Below are positions 1 to 8,146 of a DNA stretch of 64,000 nt, one piece after another. The position numbers and the translations under genes are program-made. The notes below the pieces were generated by a model, which saw only the letters and a program-made list of their open reading frames with translations, was not told where the DNA came from and did no database searches. Numbering within the stretch: position 1 is the first letter of the stretch; every line of letters begins with the position of its first letter. This stretch comes from Labilithrix sp. (GTDB taxonomy: Bacteria; Myxococcota_A; Polyangia; Polyangiales; Polyangiaceae): contig JAHBWD010000017.1 in NCBI GenBank assembly GCA_019637175.1, forward strand, positions 62,001-126,000. Reading direction: 5' to 3'.

Positions 1-660
1 ACCGGGGTACGTCCCGGAGATCACTTCGTACGCGGTGATCCCGAAGGCGAACTGATCGGCCGCGGCGTCGGCCGGCGCGCCCTCGAGCTGCTCGGGTGAC
101 ATGTAGCGCGGCGTTCCGAGCACCTGACCCATCTGCGTCTGGAAGCCCGCCGGGCTCTTGTCGAGCGAGACGGGCTTGGCGAGACCGAAGTCGAGCACCT
201 TCACGACGCCCTCTTCGGACACCATGATGTTGCCCGGCTTGACGTCGCGGTGGATGACGCCCGCCTTGTGCGCCGCCCAGAGCGCGCGGGCGGCGTCGAC
301 GAGCCACATGACCTTCGTCTCGACCGAGACGTTCGCGTCGCCGATGTAGCGCCGGAGCGAGGCGCCTTGCACGAACTCCATCGCGATGTAGGGAATGCCC
401 TCGGCCTCGCCGAGCTCGTAGATCGCGACCGAGTTCGCGTGATTGAGGGCCGCCGCCGTGCGCGCTTCGCGGAGGAGGCGCGCGGCGCCGCCGGCTTCCA
501 TCACGCTCGCCGCGCCGTCCGCGTCGGTTCTCAGCACCTTGAGCGCGACGGTTCGGTGCAGGCGGGTGTCGGTCGCGCGGTAGACCTCACCCATGCCGCC
601 GCGTCCGATGAGCGCCGCTATTTCGTACCGCTCGAACGTCGAACCCGGCGTGAGGGGCAC
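1..660 (-). CDS. Serine/threonine protein kinase, N-terminal part (3' end outside window)
   Basis: This is the N-terminal 220 codons of a Hanks-type kinase that phosphorylates protein Ser/Thr; the frame is open to the left edge, so the C-terminus is missing. The glycine loop GRGGMG lies at residues 19-24, the ATP-binding Lys at 41 (VALK), HRDVKPGN from 137, DFG at 157-159, and the activation segment ends in a GTPRYMSPEQ motif. The GTG start at 660 is fixed because an in-frame TAG directly precedes it. It is divergent from the E1 alpha gene across about 160 bp. Kinases of this class are numerous in myxobacteria and usually carry a C-terminal TM or sensor domain that cannot be seen here. Confidence 0.93.
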   Translation of the reverse strand, partial: MPLTPGSTFERYEIAALIGRGGMGEVYRATDTRLHRTVALKVLRTDADGAASVMEAGGAARLLREARTAAALNHANSVAIYELGEAEGIPYIAMEFVQGASLRRYIGDANVSVETKVMWLVDAARALWAAHKAGVIHRDVKPGNIMVSEEGVVKVLDFGLAKPVSLDKSPAGFQTQMGQVLGTPRYMSPEQLEGAPADAAADQFAFGITAYEVISGTYPG

Positions 661-818
661 CTACGGAAGTTACCATGCTCATGCGCGCAGTTGTGACGTA
701 TGTCGCAGAGCTCACGCGGCTGCTCGACTCGCGTCGCGCGCCTCGCGCGCCGCGTCACGAGCGCTCGCTCGATTGCTCGTTTGCCGCGCCGCGCGTTCGC
801 GGTAAAAGGCTCGATCAA

Positions 819-1883
819 ATGACCACCTCGTCCTCCTCGTCAGGTTCGCGCCCGATGAGCGCCGCCGACGATCGCTCGGCGCCGCCTCACTCCGGCACCC
901 GGCTCGAGCCCGAGCTCGCCCTCCGGATCCACGAGCTGATGCTCCGCGCGCGCGTGCTCGAGGAGCGCCTCATCACGATGTACAAACAGGGCGACGGCTA
1001 CTTCTGGATCGGCGGTCCGGGCGAAGAGGCGTTCAACGTTCCGCTCGGCCTCCTCGTCGACAAGGGCGTCGGCCTCGACCACGACTATCTGCACCTCCAC
1101 TATCGCTCGAGCGCGACGCTGCTCGCGATGGGCGCCGATCCGGTCGACTCGCTCCGCCAGATGAAGAACACCGCGACCGATCCGTACTCGAAGGGTCGCA
1201 ACTTCGTGTGCCACTACTCGGCGCGCAAGTGGAACGTCGCGCCGGTCAGCTCGCCGATCGAGGTGCAGTATTCGATCGCGCCGGGCACCGCGATGGGGCA
1301 GCGCCGCGCGAACGCGAAGGGCATCACGATCGTCACGGGCGGCGACGCGGGCACGGCCGAAGGCGACTTCGCGACGTGCCTCGTCTGGAGCTCGCGCAAG
1401 GGGAGCGAGCTGCCGATGCTCATCCTCGTGACGAACAACCAGTTCGGCATCTCGACGCCGTACGCCGGCCAGCACGGCGAGATCCGCATCAGCGATCGCG
1501 GCAAGGCGTTCGGGATGGAGACCGCGACGGTCGACGGCAACGATCCCGAGGTCGCCTATCACGCGCTGAAGAAGGCGATCGACTACGTGCGCACCGAGCG
1601 AAAGCCGTTCCTCCTCGAGGCGATGGTCTCGCGGCTCTACGGCCACTCGTCGGCGAGCGGCGCGAACTTCGTCAAAGACGAGTCCGACTGCCTCTCGCGA
1701 TTCGAGCAGAAGCTCGAGGAGCGAAAGCTCCTCACGCGCGCGCAGATGGATGAGATGCGCGCCCGCTTCACGCAAGAGCTGCTCGACGCCTACAAGCGCG
1801 TGCGCGAGGAGCCGCAGCCGAGGCCCGAGTCGATCTGGGACTTCGTGTTCGCCGACAAGAACCTCGTCGGAGGAGAAGTCTGA
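819..1883 (+). CDS. Thiamine-diphosphate-dependent 2-oxoacid dehydrogenase E1 component, alpha subunit
   Basis: This 354-residue protein is the alpha half of a heterotetrameric E1 that decarboxylates a 2-oxoacid (pyruvate, branched-chain oxoacid or acetoin type) and passes the acyl group to a lipoyl E2. The thiamine-diphosphate/Mg signature is visible as GGDAGTAEGDF followed about 25 residues later by VTNNQFGIS. The opening part (YKQGDGYFWIGGPGEEA) is typical of the branched-chain/generic alpha class. ATG 819 is chosen because the open frame upstream shows no family similarity. The stop overlaps the beta-subunit start by one base (TGATG), which implies coupled translation. No E2 or E3 gene lies nearby, so the substrate cannot be fixed. 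Confidence 0.92.
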   Translation: MTTSSSSSGSRPMSAADDRSAPPHSGTRLEPELALRIHELMLRARVLEERLITMYKQGDGYFWIGGPGEEAFNVPLGLLVDKGVGLDHDYLHLHYRSSATLLAMGADPVDSLRQMKNTATDPYSKGRNFVCHYSARKWNVAPVSSPIEVQYSIAPGTAMGQRRANAKGITIVTGGDAGTAEGDFATCLVWSSRKGSELPMLILVTNNQFGISTPYAGQHGEIRISDRGKAFGMETATVDGNDPEVAYHALKKAIDYVRTERKPFLLEAMVSRLYGHSSASGANFVKDESDCLSRFEQKLEERKLLTRAQMDEMRARFTQELLDAYKRVREEPQPRPESIWDFVFADKNLVGGEV

Positions 1884-2944
1884 TGGCGACGATGGTCCAG
1901 GCGATCCGCATGGCGCTCCACGTCGGGGAGTCGCGCCTCGGCGTCACCGACATCTTCGGCGAAGACGTCGGGCCGCCGCTCGGCGGCGTCTTCACCGCGA
2001 CGCAGGGCCTCGAGACGACGTGGAACACGCCGCTCGACGAGCGCGGCATCGTCGGCATGGCGATCGGCCTCGCGCTCGCCGGCCGCAAGCCCGTCGCCGA
2101 GATCCAGTTCTGCGACTACGCGTTCAACACGATCGATCTCCTCAAGATCGCCGGCAACACCTACTGGTCGAGCGGCGGCGACTGGAACGTCCCGCTCGTC
2201 ATGATGACGCCGGTGGGCGCGGGCATCCGCGGGAGCATCTACCACTCGCACTCGTTCGACGCGCAGGCGACGCGGATCCCGGGCTGGAAGATCGTGATGC
2301 CCTCGAACCCGCGCGACGCGTACGGGCTGCTCCTCAGCGCGATCCAGGATCCGAACCCGGTCATGTTCCTGAAGCCGAAGGCGCTCCTTCGCGCGAAGGG
2401 CCGCCCGGGAGAAGAGATCCCGGGCGCGCCGGCCGACGACAAAGCGCTCTCGAAGCTCATCGACGCGCCGATCGGCGATCGAAGCAGCTGGAAGCCGACG
2501 TGGCCCGATCTCGAGGATCTCTTCATCCCGATCGGGAAGGCGCGGATCGCGCGCCCGGGCAAAGACGTGACCGTCCTCACGTACGGCCGCAACGTCCCGA
2601 TGTGCGTCGCCGCGGCCGACGAGCTCGCCGCCGACGGCGTCGACGCCGAGATCGTCGATCTGCGCTCCTTGCATCCCTACGACTGGGAGCAGATCAAGGA
2701 GAGCGTGCGGAAGACGAACCGCGTGCTCTGCGTCAACGAAGACACGGAGATCACGAACTTCGGCGAGCACTTGATCCGTCGCATCGCCGACGAGCTCTTC
2801 TACGAGCTCTACGCGCCGCCGAAGCTCGTCGCGGGCGCGCACGTGCCGGGCATCGGCCTCGCCGACGCGCTCGAGCACGCGAGCGTTCCGCAGAAGGACG
2901 GGATCAAGAAGGCGATCGGAGAGCTCGCTCGCCACCAGCCGTGA
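1883..2944 (+). CDS. 2-oxoacid dehydrogenase E1 component, beta subunit
   Basis: This 353-residue protein is the beta partner of the preceding E1 alpha. It shows the transketolase-type pyrimidine-binding half (FGEDVGPPLGGVF, then the ERGIVGMAIGLALAG segment) and the C-terminal transketolase domain (DVTVLTYGRNV, DAEIVDLRSLHPYDWE). Family proteins are usually 325-350 residues, so it is full length. It starts inside the alpha stop (TGATG) and its own stop overlaps the GTG of the next gene, so the three genes form one tight operon. It acts in the cytoplasm as an alpha2beta2 E1. Confidence 0.93.
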   Translation: MATMVQAIRMALHVGESRLGVTDIFGEDVGPPLGGVFTATQGLETTWNTPLDERGIVGMAIGLALAGRKPVAEIQFCDYAFNTIDLLKIAGNTYWSSGGDWNVPLVMMTPVGAGIRGSIYHSHSFDAQATRIPGWKIVMPSNPRDAYGLLLSAIQDPNPVMFLKPKALLRAKGRPGEEIPGAPADDKALSKLIDAPIGDRSSWKPTWPDLEDLFIPIGKARIARPGKDVTVLTYGRNVPMCVAAADELAADGVDAEIVDLRSLHPYDWEQIKESVRKTNRVLCVNEDTEITNFGEHLIRRIADELFYELYAPPKLVAGAHVPGIGLADALEHASVPQKDGIKKAIGELARHQP

Positions 2945-3309
2945 CGGTCTTCGAGGGCGGCTGCCACTGCGGCCGCGTTCGTTTCCGCGTGAGCGCGTCG
3001 AGGCTCGAGGCGCTCGACTGCAACTGCAGCGTCTGCACGATGAAGGGCTTCCTCCACCTCATCGTGACGCGCGACGCGTTCGAGCTCCTCTCCGGCGAAG
3101 ACGCGCTCTCGACGTACACCTTCGGGACGGGCGTGGCCAGGCACACCTTCTGCGGCGTGTGCGGCGTGCACCCGTTCTACACGCCGCGATCGCACCCCGA
3201 CGGCGTCGACGTCAACGTGCGCTGCCTCGACGGCGACGCGCTCGCGCGCTTCAGCGTCGCGCGCTTCGACGGCAAGAACTGGGAAGAGAGCGTCGCGGCG
3301 ATCCGCTGA
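2941..3309 (+). CDS. GFA/CENP-V family zinc-binding protein
   Basis: This 122-residue protein has the GFA (glutathione-dependent formaldehyde-activating, CENP-V) fold. Cys ligand pairs are visible as GCHCGRVRF near the start, CNCSVC about 20 residues on, and FCGVCGVHPFY in the C-terminal half, which matches the two-zinc family pattern. It starts with GTG at 2941, overlapping the E1 beta TGA (GTGA). Most bacterial members have no proven reaction despite the family name. Its coupling to an oxoacid dehydrogenase suggests a link to aldehyde or thiol chemistry, which is inference. It meets the next gene tail to tail with no gap. Confidence 0.9.
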   Translation: MTVFEGGCHCGRVRFRVSASRLEALDCNCSVCTMKGFLHLIVTRDAFELLSGEDALSTYTFGTGVARHTFCGVCGVHPFYTPRSHPDGVDVNVRCLDGDALARFSVARFDGKNWEESVAAIR

Positions 3310-4299
3310 TCACGCGGATTCTTCGTCGGGGGCGCCGCCGCCCATGCGCGCGAGATCCTCCTGGCGCACTTTCTCGGCGTTGAACTTCGCGGCGCGGTCG
3401 CGCATCGTCGTGAGCACCTTCTCGGCGGGCGGATAGTCGCCCTGGATCCAGCGCAGCGGGTTGATCCGCGCGACGACGAACGAGCGCAGGTAGGGGCTGA
3501 GCAGGCCGCGCTCGCGGAGCTTCGCGACCGCGGCGACCACCTTCTCTTCGACCTCGAGCGTGAGCGCGGCGAGCTTCTCGTGGTGCGAGATCGCGTCGCC
3601 GATGGGCTCGTCGACGAACGCCTCCACGCGCCGGAGCACGGGGTGATAGGCGCCGCCGGCGAAGCGCGGGTTCTTCTCGTAGCAGACGCCGAGCGTCACG
3701 AGCGCCGGATCTTCGAGGTAGAACGCGAAGCTCGACTCGGGTCGCGCGTCGTCTTCTTCGAGCAAGCCGCGATAGATGCGCACGACCTCGAGCGATCGCT
3801 CCTTCAGGTTGTGCGCCTTCTCGGTGTTGAGCGCGAGGATCTGCCACGCGACCTCGCGGGTCGGGATGACGAGCGCGGTGATCGCCTTGGCGCCGAGGCG
3901 GCGCATCGCTTCGAGGCGGTGGCGCCCGTTGGGCGTCCAGAAGCCGCCGACGTTCTTCGGCGCGGTGATCGCGATCACCGGATCGAGGTAGCGGCCCGTC
4001 TTCTCGATGACCTCGGCGAGGCGCTTGTGGTGGGTCTCCGAAAGATCGCGCTGGAACGGCGTCGGCTCGACCTTCGCCGTCGGCAGCACCGCGAAGAGCA
4101 TCGGGTGGCCGCCGAGCGGATCTTTGTAGCGGCCGACGACCGCGCCGCCCTCCTCTTCGATCGTCTGCTCGAGCTTGGTCAGCGCCGGATCGCTGTCGAC
4201 GACGCACTCGATCGGCGTGAGGCCCGCCGATTCTGCCTTCTGCTTTCGCGGAGTTCGACGCTTCGGCGTCTTCGACGCGGCCTTCTTCTTCGTCGCCAT
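3310..4299 (-). CDS. ParB N-terminal-domain protein (non-partition type)
   Basis: The protein has about 329 residues with a Lys/Arg-rich N-terminus (MATKKKAASKTPKRRTPRK). A ParB/Srx-type nuclease-like domain covers roughly residues 60-170: PFQRDLSETHHKRLAEVIEKTG, then PNGRHRLEAMRRLGAKAITALVI. There is no obvious ParB helix-turn-helix and no parA or parS nearby, so a chromosome-partition role is unlikely; many ParB-fold proteins are CTPases or regulators of unknown target. ATG 4299 is preferred over an in-frame start eight codons upstream because the basic tail begins there. The stop abuts the GFA stop on the other strand. Confidence 0.85.
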   Translation of the reverse strand: MATKKKAASKTPKRRTPRKQKAESAGLTPIECVVDSDPALTKLEQTIEEEGGAVVGRYKDPLGGHPMLFAVLPTAKVEPTPFQRDLSETHHKRLAEVIEKTGRYLDPVIAITAPKNVGGFWTPNGRHRLEAMRRLGAKAITALVIPTREVAWQILALNTEKAHNLKERSLEVVRIYRGLLEEDDARPESSFAFYLEDPALVTLGVCYEKNPRFAGGAYHPVLRRVEAFVDEPIGDAISHHEKLAALTLEVEEKVVAAVAKLRERGLLSPYLRSFVVARINPLRWIQGDYPPAEKVLTTMRDRAAKFNAEKVRQEDLARMGGGAPDEESA

Positions 4300-4433
4300 C
4301 GCGACCGTTTTATCAGGCCCCAAGCGGCCGGGCTTTACGATTCTTTACCCCTCCGAGGTGCGACCGCGACGCGCGCGTCGAGCATCTCTCTCCTCGACGA
4401 CTCGACGACCTCGAAGAACGAGCGCAGGGAGAA

Positions 4434-4946
4434 ATGACGATGACCGTAGGATCGATCGCGATCGCCGTGGGTGTGCTGGCGGTGTTCGGCGTGGCGAAGC
4501 GACTGGTGCTCCGCCGCTTCTTTCGCCCGCGCGCGTGTCACCCGCGCTGGGCCGGCGGGCGGCGCGGCTTCGGCAGGAGCTTCTGGCTGCGCGCGCTCTT
4601 CGCGCGCCTCGACACGACGCCGGGACAGGAGCGCGAGATCCGCGCCGCGCTCGAGGATCTCCGCGATCGCGCGAGGGACGCGAAGACCGACCTCACGCCG
4701 TCGCGCGAGAGCCTCGGCAAGGCGATCGCAGGCGAGAGCTTCGACGTCGGCGCCTACGAAGCGGCGAGCGCGCGCCTCGACGCGACGAGCGAGAAGATCA
4801 AAGACGCGTTTCGCGGCGCGCTCGAGCGCATCCACGGCGTCCTCGATCCGAAGCAGCGCGCGCGCCTCGCCGAGATCCTGAGCAAGGGCGGCCTCGGCGC
4901 GTGGGGATCGGGCCTTCACGGCCACGGCGGGCCGTACCGCGCGTGA
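4434..4946 (+). CDS. Membrane-anchored Spy/CpxP-like periplasmic protein
   Basis: The 170-residue protein starts with one TM helix (residues about 5-22) followed by Arg-rich RRFF-type sequence. The remainder is helical and charged and carries the CpxP/heavy-metal-sensor style motif LDTTPGQEREI (residues about 59-69) with a second half LDPKQRARLAEIL, two repeats typical of the Spy/CpxP/ZraP fold. Members bind unfolded proteins or metal in the periplasm. The C-terminus is Gly/His-rich (GSGLHGHGGPYRA), which may bind metal. It stands alone in its strand run, with convergent or opposite-strand neighbours. Confidence 0.72.
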   Translation: MTMTVGSIAIAVGVLAVFGVAKRLVLRRFFRPRACHPRWAGGRRGFGRSFWLRALFARLDTTPGQEREIRAALEDLRDRARDAKTDLTPSRESLGKAIAGESFDVGAYEAASARLDATSEKIKDAFRGALERIHGVLDPKQRARLAEILSKGGLGAWGSGLHGHGGPYRA

Positions 4947-4959
4947 GCCGTGTGAGGCG

Positions 4960-5721
4960 TCAGGCCGCGGCGACCGACGCGGGCGTCAGGCCCATCAGGC
5001 TCGCGACGCCGTCGCGGTAGCGATGCCAGCGCGCGAGCGCCTCCATGCACGTCTCGACGACGATCTTGGTGACGTCGTCGGGCGTGTGATCGAGCACGAT
5101 GCGCCACGCGTCGTCGCGGTGTCCGCCTTCGACGTCGCCGTGCGCGCGCACGAGCTGCATCGCCTCGGGCGGGCAGCCGTAGTTGACCACGAGCGAATGG
5201 CGCGCGACCGCGGCGTCGCCCTTGGCGCGCGCGTACGTCCCGGCGAGCTCGGCGCGCTCGTTCACGCTGCCCTCGACGAAGATCGTGAGGAGGGCGGCCG
5301 CCGCCTGCCACGGCGCCTCGGCGGACTTCTCGCGCAAGAACGAGGTGTACGCACGTGCGGCCTCGTGCAGCCCGCGCGAGACGATCGGCTCGGCGAAGAG
5401 CGCGCGCTCGTAGCCGAGCCCCTCCATCATTCGCAAGAACAGCTCGGGGTGCGGCGCGCTCTTCGAGAGGCCGCCCGTCTGCTCTTCGTAGAGGTTTTCG
5501 GCGAGCGCGCGGCGCACGTCGGGCACGTCGGGCACCTGACCGAGCGCGCGCGCGAGCAGCACCGGGAAGTCGCGCACGTAGACGGCGTACTCGTGCTGGA
5601 AATGCACGAGCAGCTGCGCGCGCGAGAGGCCCGGGCGCGTCAGCGACGGATACGCCCAGTGATTCTTCTGGTCCATGATCGTGAGGAGGCGGGAGACGGT
5701 CGGATGGCTGAGCGGAATCAC
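4960..5721 (-). CDS. Heme-oxygenase-like diiron oxidase (TenA/PqqC-fold, iron-containing redox enzyme family)
   Basis: The 253-residue all-helical protein fits the iron-containing redox enzyme family, which has the TenA/PqqC/CADD fold and includes enzymes cleaving C-C bonds of fatty acids or amino acids. Candidate metal ligands occur in the expected order: Glu80 (LYEEQTGG), His91 (SAPHPELF), Glu150 (FVEGSVNE), then Glu198 and His201 (HGDVEGGHRDDAW). The length is close to that of UndA and CADD. It lies tail to tail with the CpxP-like gene and has no biosynthetic partner next to it, so the substrate is unknown. ATG 5721 is the first start of the conserved region. Confidence 0.82.
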   Translation of the reverse strand: MIPLSHPTVSRLLTIMDQKNHWAYPSLTRPGLSRAQLLVHFQHEYAVYVRDFPVLLARALGQVPDVPDVRRALAENLYEEQTGGLSKSAPHPELFLRMMEGLGYERALFAEPIVSRGLHEAARAYTSFLREKSAEAPWQAAAALLTIFVEGSVNERAELAGTYARAKGDAAVARHSLVVNYGCPPEAMQLVRAHGDVEGGHRDDAWRIVLDHTPDDVTKIVVETCMEALARWHRYRDGVASLMGLTPASVAAA

Positions 5722-5781
5722 GCCTCGATCGTTGCACTCGCGACGGGCTTCGTCACGTTTTCGGGAGACGGCGAGTATCGC

Positions 5782-6027
5782 TCAGTGGACGAGCGCGGTC
5801 GCGGCCGCGATGGCCCAGCTCAAGTAGATGCCGACGACGCCGGCCAAGACGAGCGGGACCACGGCTCGCCCCGCGCTCACGGCGAAGCCCGGCCGCGCCT
5901 CGAAAGCGCGGGCGTACGCCGCGCGCGCCTGCCGCTGGTGCCGCGCTTCGGCTGCGGCGTCGGACGACGCGAGCGTCGGCAGCTCGCGGAGGGCTTCGAG
6001 CAGGGGATCACGCTTGTCGTCGCTCAT
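5782..6027 (-). CDS. Small membrane protein coupled to an ECF sigma factor (possible anti-sigma)
   Basis: The 81-residue protein has a charged cytoplasmic N-terminus of about 50 residues (SDDKRDPLLEALRELPTLASSDAAAEARHQ begins it) and one C-terminal TM helix (about residues 55-78, AVVPLVLAGVVGIYLSWAI). Its ATG overlaps the sigma-factor stop (ATGA), so it is translationally coupled. Small membrane proteins in this position usually act as anti-sigma factors or co-regulators; no zinc-binding HxxxCxxC motif is seen, so the role is inferred from position only. Confidence 0.7.
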   Translation of the reverse strand: MSDDKRDPLLEALRELPTLASSDAAAEARHQRQARAAYARAFEARPGFAVSAGRAVVPLVLAGVVGIYLSWAIAAATALVH

Positions 6028-6605
6028 GCCATTCCTCCAGCGCGCTCGCGTTTCTTCTCGAGCGCCTGCATCTTCTCCGAGAGCTGCGATCGCGCGCGGC
6101 TGAGCCTCTGCCTCAGGGCATCGTAGGTGATGCCGAGGATGCGTGCGACCTCCTCCTGGTCCATGCCCTCGACGCCGACGAGCAAGAGCACTTCGCGCGA
6201 CGCGACGGGCACGTCGGCGAGCGCCGCCTCGAGCAGCGCGATCGCCCGGCTGCGCTCGTGCTGGGCGTCAGGAGCGTCGGCGGGGTCGGCGAGCGCCGCC
6301 TCGAGGCCGAACGTGACGAGCCGGCTGAGATCGAGCATCGCCCAGCGACGATGGCTGAGGAACGCGTTGCGCGCGATCGTGAAGAGCAGCGGCACGAGCC
6401 TCGTGTCCTCTCGCAGCGTGGGGGCGGCCCTCGCGAGCTTCATCCATGTCTCCTGGGCGAGATCCTCGGCGGTGTCGCGCCGGCCGCTCAGGCGAAGGAG
6501 AAAGGAGAAGACGCGAGGGTGGTAGAGCGTGTAGGTCCGATCGAACGCAGACGTGTCCCCACGGCGAAGCCGATCGACGAGCTCGCTCTCGCCCGCGTCC
6601 GTCAC
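6024..6605 (-). CDS. ECF-type RNA polymerase sigma factor (sigma-70 family)
   Basis: The protein has about 193 residues. Region 2 is seen as FDRTYTLYHPRVFSFLLRLSGRRDTAEDLAQETW, which I split here only to note its DLAQETW core, and region 4 as the SREVLLLVGVEGMDQEEVARIL helix-turn-helix with RLSRARSQL at its end. There are no regions 1 or 3. The start is uncertain: GTG 6605 is used here, while a TTG at 6641 is in frame but lies inside an inverted repeat (6634-6667) that more probably belongs to the promoter. It is followed by a coupled small membrane protein and is divergent from a two-TM protein. Confidence 0.9.
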   Translation of the reverse strand: MTDAGESELVDRLRRGDTSAFDRTYTLYHPRVFSFLLRLSGRRDTAEDLAQETWMKLARAAPTLREDTRLVPLLFTIARNAFLSHRRWAMLDLSRLVTFGLEAALADPADAPDAQHERSRAIALLEAALADVPVASREVLLLVGVEGMDQEEVARILGITYDALRQRLSRARSQLSEKMQALEKKRERAGGMA

Positions 6606-6633
6606 ACCCCGAGGAACGCGCGCCGCCGGGGGC

Positions 6634-6667
6634 TGTGACAAGGAAAAAACGAAAAACTCTTGTCACA
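6634..6667. promoter_or_regulatory. Perfect 9-bp inverted repeat in divergent promoter region
   Basis: TGTGACAAG (6634-6642) and CTTGTCACA (6659-6667) are exact reverse complements separated by a 16-bp A-rich spacer, between the ECF sigma gene and the divergent membrane-protein gene. Each arm contains TTGTCA, which on either strand could act as a -35-like box, so this may be a bidirectional promoter or an operator. A further partial copy (GTCACA, 6601-6606) lies inside the sigma-factor frame. Its function is inferred from position and symmetry. Confidence 0.5.
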
Positions 6668-6694
6668 CGGCAATTCGGTCGGCGTCATGACGCC

Positions 6695-7075
6695 ATGTGG
6701 ACGTTGATTCGCAACGGCGGCGTCATCCCGATGATGTTCATCCTGGTCTTCGGGGCCGTCTCTCTCGTCTCCGCGTTCTACTTCGCGGTGCGGGCGCAGC
6801 GCCGATCGCTCGGGTTCCTCAAGAGCATGTCGCAGGCGACGCTGTATGCCACGCTCGCCGCGACCGCCGCCGACGTCGGCGCGACGCTCTACACGGTGCA
6901 GAAGGTCTACGACGAGCCCGCGAAGTTCGACAACGCGCCGCCCGTGAGGATCTTGATCGAGGGCCTCGCCGAGTCGACGAGCCCGGCCATCCTCGGCTTC
7001 CCCGTCCTCGCGCTCACGGCGATGCTCACGGCCGTGGGGCGACGCCGCCTCGACGAGCGCGCCGACCTTGGGTAA
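6695..7075 (+). CDS. Small inner-membrane protein (distantly MotA/TolQ/ExbB-like)
   Basis: The protein has 126 residues with three hydrophobic segments: residues about 10-30 (GVIPMMFILVFGAVSLVSAF), a moderately hydrophobic one near 45-65, and a C-terminal one near 90-112 (TSPAILGFPVLALTAML). The order of an N-terminal helix, a polar stretch and an ending AVGRRRLDER resembles short TolQ/ExbB-like proteins of myxobacteria, but the signature residues are not clear. ATG 6695 follows the divergent regulatory repeat directly. The lipoprotein downstream begins 9 bp after its stop, so both may be one operon. Confidence 0.65.
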   Translation: MWTLIRNGGVIPMMFILVFGAVSLVSAFYFAVRAQRRSLGFLKSMSQATLYATLAATAADVGATLYTVQKVYDEPAKFDNAPPVRILIEGLAESTSPAILGFPVLALTAMLTAVGRRRLDERADLG

Positions 7076-7084
7076 GAAGCGGCG

Positions 7085-7774
7085 GTGAAGCAGCTTCGTT
7101 CGCTCCTCGTCGCGATCGCGGCGTGTGCGTGCAGCAAGGCGCCTCCGTCGGTCGACGCGGGTGAAGCGATCGCGTCGCCTGTCGTGAAGCGAGCGCCCAG
7201 CGCGGCGATCGTCGAGACCGACGCGTCATTCGTGAGCGCGGCCGGGGCTCTCGGCGCGGGCGAGTCGGCCGGCACGGCGCCCGACGACGCAGGAGCGACG
7301 AACGAAGAAGACGCCTCCGCGCCGCGACCGGCGTTCCGCAGAGCGCGCCTCGATCCGGCGGAGCTCGCGAAGATCTTCGCCGAGATCCCGGAGCTCGCGC
7401 GCATCGGCTCCGAGATCCGGTACTTCAACGAGGGCGACGTCCGCGCCATGAAGGAGAAGTCGAGCACGCCGCACGAGGGCATCACGTTCGTGACGGCGCC
7501 GATCTTCTGGTCGCCGCAAGCGGGGGTCGAGCTGCTCGTGGCCGCGGGGCGCGGGAAGAACATGAGCTTCGTCGTCGCGCTCTGGGCGGAGGGCGAGCGC
7601 TATCGAATCGCCTCTTCGTTCTTGATGCTCGCGGATCTGTCGCCCGTCGCGCTCGCCTACGATGCGACGCGCCGGCGAGAGCTACGGTGGACGAGCTGCT
7701 GGGGCTGCCCCGGAGAGCAAGGCTTCGTGAGCTATCGCCCCGAAGAGCGAAAGGTCGTCATCGTCCAGCAGTGA
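7085..7774 (+). CDS. Putative lipoprotein, unknown function
   Basis: The 229-residue protein begins with MKQLRSLLVAIAACAC, a signal peptide with a possible lipobox (AACAC, Cys near 14-16). An Ala/Asp/Glu-rich linker runs to about residue 80, and a globular part follows that contains AELAKIFAEIPELARIG and ends in YRPEERKVVIVQQ. The GTG start at 7085 lies 9 bp after the preceding stop. No known domain is recognised. A Cys pair (SCWGCPG) sits in the last 30 residues and could form a disulfide after export. Confidence 0.7.
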   Translation: MKQLRSLLVAIAACACSKAPPSVDAGEAIASPVVKRAPSAAIVETDASFVSAAGALGAGESAGTAPDDAGATNEEDASAPRPAFRRARLDPAELAKIFAEIPELARIGSEIRYFNEGDVRAMKEKSSTPHEGITFVTAPIFWSPQAGVELLVAAGRGKNMSFVVALWAEGERYRIASSFLMLADLSPVALAYDATRRRELRWTSCWGCPGEQGFVSYRPEERKVVIVQQ

Positions 7775-7791
7775 GGTTATCGTTCGCCCCG

Positions 7792-8112
7792 ATGAGCAAG
7801 CGCGCGCGCACCGAGCGACGAGAGGCCGCGCGCGACGCAGCGAAGCTCGCGCGCGCGCGCCTGAAGCTCGCCGCGCTCGAGGCCGGCGGCGGGCCCGATC
7901 GGCCCATCGAGGTCACGAGCGCGTCGACCATCGAGCCCCACGCCGCGAGCTTGCCGTGCGCTGCGTGCGGCGCTTCGAACGTGCGCGTCGAAGAGCACGT
8001 CGCGATCACCGCCGCGGGCGACAGGCGCCTGCGCGTCGCCCGCGTCGTCTGTTCTCGATGCGGCGTGCGTCGCGAGATCTACTTCCGCATCGGCACGGTC
8101 CTGCCGAGCTGA
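7792..8112 (+). CDS. Small zinc-ribbon protein, unknown function
   Basis: The 106-residue protein has a basic, Ala/Arg-rich helical N-terminal half (MSKRARTERREAARDAAK) and a C-terminal zinc ribbon with CAACG and, about 35 residues later, CSRCG. The two CxxC knuckles are consistent with one bound zinc. Nothing indicates a partner; the preceding lipoprotein gene ends 17 bp upstream. A nucleic-acid or protein-binding role is plausible for such a ribbon but not shown. Confidence 0.68.
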   Translation: MSKRARTERREAARDAAKLARARLKLAALEAGGGPDRPIEVTSASTIEPHAASLPCAACGASNVRVEEHVAITAAGDRRLRVARVVCSRCGVRREIYFRIGTVLPS

Positions 8113-8146
8113 TCCCGCGCGACGTGATTGGCGGAGGCGACTGTGA

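Noticed and set aside
3310..4299. Chromosome partition locus
   Set aside because: There is no parA, no parS-like 16-mer and no ParB helix-turn-helix; only the ParB-fold domain is shared.
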